DNA of 7,950 bases from Neptuniibacter sp. (GTDB lineage Bacteria > Pseudomonadota > Gammaproteobacteria > Pseudomonadales > Balneatricaceae). The notes under the pieces are model-generated. The model searched no databases, had not been told where the DNA came from, and was given only the letters and a program-made list of their open reading frames with translations. Positions within the stretch are counted from its first letter, which is position 1. The number at the start of each line of letters is the position of its first letter. Shown one piece after another: positions 6,136-7,950 of the stretch. The stretch is taken from contig JASBRM010000284.1 of assembly GCA_030149405.1 (NCBI GenBank), positions 1-7,950 of the forward strand, in the 5' to 3' direction. The position numbers and the translations under genes are program-made.

Positions 6136-6163
6136 AAACGGGCCAATAAGGCCCGTTTTTTTT
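6136..6163 (+). terminator. Intrinsic terminator after the 86-aa gene
   Basis: AAACGGGCC (6136-6144) and GGCCCGTTT (6150-6158) form a perfect 9-bp GC-rich stem with a 5-nt AATAA loop. The run of eight T residues spans 6156-6163. It begins 10 bases after the stop codon of the 86-aa gene and separates it from the USP-PsiE operon. Confidence 0.93.
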
Positions 6164-6178
6164 AAACGGCACAAGCAA

Positions 6179-6200
6179 TATTTATATTCACTATTTATAT
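6179..6200. repeat. Direct repeat TATTTATAT x2 upstream of the USP gene
   Basis: Two exact copies of TATTTATAT lie at 6179-6187 and 6192-6200, 13 bp apart, in the 133-bp leader between the terminator and the universal stress protein gene. The region is strongly AT-rich, so the repeat may be an UP-like or nucleoid-protein-binding AT tract or simply low complexity. A possible -35 TTGAAC is at 6210-6215, but no convincing -10 lies at the right distance and no FNR/Anr box was found. Confidence 0.3.
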
Positions 6201-6296
6201 CCAATAAATTTGAACCTTCCTCATATATTCTCGAAATAATAATGCTGCCTCTGATGTTAATGTGATTTATAAATATTATGTTTCTTCGGAGTAATT

Positions 6297-7217
6297 ATGA
6301 ACATTAAAAAAATATTATTCGTTGCTGACAGTAATATCATGATTACTGATGATTTCGCTTATCATATCTGCTCAAAATTAAAAGATTTGAGGGATGTTCA
6401 ATTAACAATTTTATTAGTTGTTGATGAAGAACAGGTGCCAGGATACAGGGTCTTTGGAGAGGCAAAAAGTAAAGAAATAAGAGCTGAATTTACCGAAAAG
6501 ATGCGTAGGTATATCGACTTTCAGCTGGCAGGAAATTCCACAATTAATGCGGATATAAAAGTTCGTTGTGGTATTCCGTTTATAGAAATTATTAAAGAAA
6601 GCGTTGAAGGCGCTTTCGACATCATTATTAAATCCCAGGACACAAAATTTCAAAGTATGCACAGCCTGGATCTGCACCTGTTAAGGAAAACACAGGTCCC
6701 AGTCTGGATCGTGAACAGTGGAGATTACAAAGCTCAGGATATGTTGGTTGCAGCCATTGACCTGGATCTCCAAAACAGCGAGGAAGGACGAGAAATCAAC
6801 AGCAAGATAATGGATTTCTCTCTGTTTATCGCGGATGCACTTGGCTTAAGAATGAGGGTTGTTTCCTGTTGGAATGTGAATGGTGAAGACTCTTTAAATA
6901 ATAACCCATACATTCAGATGGAGAGTATCAGCATCACTGAAGTTGGAGCATTGGAAGAGAATTGTTACATGGAGTTAATGAAAAGTTTTATCTCCGATTA
7001 CAAGGATGTTGAGTACTCAATGATTAAGGGAGATGTTGTTAAATCTATCGCTAATTATGTGAGCTTTAACCGACCTAAAGCACTCATTATGGGCACATTC
7101 TCAAGAACCGGACTGAGAGGTTATTTAATTGGTAACACAGCGGAAGATGTTTTGCTTTCAATTGATTCATCCGTAGTGGCGGTTAAACCCGATGGTTTCA
7201 GTTCACCGGTCATATAA
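6297..7217 (+). CDS. Tandem universal stress protein, UspE-like
   Basis: This 306-aa cytosolic protein holds two USP folds, about residues 1-140 and 147-298, the arrangement and length of E. coli UspE (about 316 aa). Domain 1 begins KKILFVAD and ends DLHLLRKTQVPVWIVN, the counterpart of UspE's DWHLLRKCPSPVWMV. Domain 2 ends MGTFSRTGLRGYLIGNTAEDVL...VVAVKPDGFSSPV, closely resembling UspE's GTVGRTGI...LGNTAE...VIKPD...PV. The canonical ATP motif G-2x-G-9x-G(S/T) is altered: the second Gly is S269, and N280 follows G279, so nucleotide binding is uncertain. USP proteins respond to starvation, oxidative and respiratory stress. The start ATG has CGGAG at 6287-6291. The PsiE-family gene follows 21 bp after the stop, almost certainly in the same operon. 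Confidence 0.92.
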   Translation: MNIKKILFVADSNIMITDDFAYHICSKLKDLRDVQLTILLVVDEEQVPGYRVFGEAKSKEIRAEFTEKMRRYIDFQLAGNSTINADIKVRCGIPFIEIIKESVEGAFDIIIKSQDTKFQSMHSLDLHLLRKTQVPVWIVNSGDYKAQDMLVAAIDLDLQNSEEGREINSKIMDFSLFIADALGLRMRVVSCWNVNGEDSLNNNPYIQMESISITEVGALEENCYMELMKSFISDYKDVEYSMIKGDVVKSIANYVSFNRPKALIMGTFSRTGLRGYLIGNTAEDVLLSIDSSVVAVKPDGFSSPVI

Positions 7218-7238
7218 AAATTATAAAGTGAGGCTGAT

Positions 7239-7676
7239 ATGAAAGAATACACAGAAGATGAAATGACCAACAAACTCTATTCTGCGGTCAGATTTAGTGT
7301 AAGAATTTTGTCGGTCCTGATGGTGTTTGTAATTTTGATGGGTGTGGTTGATGTCGCGTGGACTATATATGAGAAAATCAAAACACCGCCTATTTTTATA
7401 CTGACCATTTCAGACATGCTCGCAACTTTTGGAGCATTTATGGCGGTGCTGATTGCGATTGAGATATTAATCAATATCACAATTTATCTCAGGGATGACG
7501 TCATCCATGTGAAGATAGTAATGGCAACGGCCCTGATGGCAGTCGCGCGAAAAGTCATTGTATTGGATTTCGAAACCATTACTCCGCCGTACATTTATGG
7601 TTTAGCCGCCGTGGCCTTAGCCATGAGCGTTGGCTATTGGCTGATCCATAAACTGCCGACAAAACTGCATGAGTAG
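7239..7676 (+). CDS. Phosphate-starvation-inducible PsiE family inner-membrane protein
   Basis: The 145-aa product has four predicted membrane helices, at about residues 20-44, 60-82, 90-106 and 117-136, with a short polar N-terminus. The hallmark stretch is ISDMLATFGAFMAVLIAIEILINITIYLRDDVIHVKIVMATALMAVARKVIVLD, written here as pieces: the IxIE segment in helix 2, YLRDDVIHV after it, then ALMAVARKVIVLD, as in PsiE-family proteins. PsiE of E. coli is phosphate- and cAMP-controlled, and its molecular role is unknown; no Pho box is visible here. The start ATG has GTGAGG at 7228-7233. It lies 21 bp after the USP gene, so co-expression as a stress operon is likely. Confidence 0.9.
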   Translation: MKEYTEDEMTNKLYSAVRFSVRILSVLMVFVILMGVVDVAWTIYEKIKTPPIFILTISDMLATFGAFMAVLIAIEILINITIYLRDDVIHVKIVMATALMAVARKVIVLDFETITPPYIYGLAAVALAMSVGYWLIHKLPTKLHE

Positions 7677-7763
7677 GTTCCCTAATTACTGGCCATCATG
7701 AGTCATTGAGCGCAAATACGGTTGGAGTTAGAGCTTTTCAATAAAAAATTGATCTTAGGGAAC
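7677..7763. repeat. Inverted repeat GTTCCCTAA / TTAGGGAAC flanking the PsiE-Hsp20 spacer
   Basis: GTTCCCTAA at 7677-7685, directly after the PsiE stop, is the exact reverse complement of TTAGGGAAC at 7755-7763, which runs into the CTTGAAA box. With one G-T pair the match extends to 7675-7685/7755-7765. The 69-bp separation makes a transcription terminator unlikely. It may be a pair of protein half-sites, a long-range RNA stem, or chance. No intrinsic terminator is seen after the PsiE gene. Confidence 0.35.
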
Positions 7764-7796
7764 TTGAAAATGTAATTTCAGTCACTAGATACTGAA
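7763..7796 (+). promoter_or_regulatory. Candidate heat-shock or housekeeping promoter of the Hsp20 gene
   Basis: CTTGAAA at 7763-7769 is a perfect sigma-32-type -35 element and also a good sigma-70 -35 (TTGAAA). The expected sigma-32 -10 (CCCCATnT) is poorly matched by CACTAGAT at 7783-7790, while GATACT (7788-7793) could serve sigma-70 with an 18-bp spacer. A dyad TTCAGT (7777-7782) / ACTGAA (7791-7796) overlaps the -10 region. Initiation near here would give a leader of about 75-90 nt, a usual length for ibpA-type leaders. Confidence 0.4.
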
Positions 7797-7849
7797 TTAG
7801 CAAGGGTCACTGCTGAATAGGATGGCCCATGCATCTTTTGTTTTTATCT

Positions 7850-7871
7850 TGTATCGCTTTCGGAGGATATA
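7850..7871 (+). ncRNA. ROSE-like RNA thermometer hairpin masking the Hsp20 ribosome binding site
   Basis: The leader ends with UCGCU (7854-7858), a UUCGG loop (7859-7863) and AGGA (7864-7867), the hallmark of ROSE elements: U(U/C)GCU pairs with the Shine-Dalgarno AGGA while the middle G stays bulged. Here U7854-A7867, C7855-G7866, C7857-G7865 and U7858-A7864 pair, with G7856 unpaired. The stem extends outward through A-U (7853-7868), U-A (7852-7869), a G-U pair and U-A. ROSE elements melt on warming and allow translation of small heat shock genes. The Hsp20 start ATG follows at 7874. Upstream helices of a complete ROSE element cannot be fixed by eye. Confidence 0.7.
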
Positions 7872-7873
7872 TT

Positions 7874-7950
7874 ATGAACGCAATCGATTTGACTCCAATC
7901 TACAGAAACAGCATCGGTTTTGACCGTTTAGCTTCTCTTTTGGATAGCGC
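7874..7950 (+). CDS. Hsp20/IbpA-type small heat shock protein, N-terminal 25 residues (partial)
   Basis: The frame starting at ATG 7874 reads MNAIDLTPIYRNSIGFDRLASLLDSA to the window edge. It follows the N-terminus of IbpA/IbpB proteins (pattern 'M.n.DLsPlyRs.IGFDrLf.lLe'). The alpha-crystallin domain lies beyond the window. IbpA-type proteins are ATP-independent holdases that bind aggregating proteins for later DnaK/ClpB refolding. Translation is supported by GGAGG (7862-7866), which sits inside the ROSE-like hairpin. The gene lies 197 bp after the PsiE-family gene with its own promoter-like elements, so it is probably a separate unit next to the USP operon. Confidence 0.85.
   Translation, partial: MNAIDLTPIYRNSIGFDRLASLLDS

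Noticed and set aside
6210..6226. Sigma-32 promoter for the USP operon (TTGAAC with CCTCATAT)
   Set aside because: The -10-like CCTCATAT lies only a few bases from the -35-like box, far short of the 11-16 bp needed.
6164..6296. FNR/Anr box upstream of the USP gene
   Set aside because: No TTGAT-N4-ATCAA-like dyad was found; GATGTTAATGTGAT near 6252 does not fit.
6414..6677. Minus-strand 87-aa open frame inside the USP gene
   Set aside because: Antisense shadow, no ribosome binding site or recognisable motif.

Overview
The window reads as chromosomal DNA of a moderately AT-rich gammaproteobacterium, probably a marine or environmental Oceanospirillales/Pseudomonadales-type organism. The grounds are the family-level resemblances: a GAF-GGDEF-EAL protein, an NhaR-like LysR regulator, a DUF2789 protein, a UspE-like stress protein, a PsiE-family membrane protein and an IbpA-type small heat shock protein. 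The genus cannot be fixed from sequence alone. There is no insertion sequence, phage, CRISPR, tRNA or rRNA signal.

Layout. At the left edge is the C-terminal part of a GFA-family (CENP-V/GFA zinc fold) gene, apparently interrupted by an in-frame stop. It meets tail to tail, with no gap, a minus-strand GAF-GGDEF-EAL gene (290-2125) that looks like a c-di-GMP phosphodiesterase with a decayed cyclase motif. A 283-bp divergent spacer then leads to a small uncharacterised gene (2409-2756) and an NhaR-like LysR regulator (2852-3751) preceded by nested palindromes. A minus-strand DUF2789 gene (3809-4042) is divergent from a ferredoxin/flavin reductase-type FAD oxidoreductase (4178-4912), with a LysR-style dyad between them. 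Four 21-bp tandem repeats fill the gap between the reductase and a convergent CBS-pair gene (5012-5632). Divergent from the CBS gene is an orphan 86-aa gene (5866-6126) closed by a strong intrinsic terminator. The right end holds a stress block: a tandem universal stress protein (6297-7217), a PsiE-family membrane protein (7239-7676, same operon) and the start of an Hsp20/IbpA chaperone gene (from 7874).

How they fit. The right third looks like stress physiology (USP, PsiE, Hsp20, perhaps the CBS protein), and the left third holds second-messenger and transcriptional control. No complete novel system is evident. The most interesting signals are a ROSE-like RNA thermometer hairpin sequestering the Hsp20 Shine-Dalgarno sequence, the 21-bp repeat array that is open in the -1 frame of the reductase and would encode an amphipathic heptad-like tail, and the LysR-type dyads before the regulator and the reductase. 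No stretch longer than 300 bases lacks a gene; the larger spacers are described individually.
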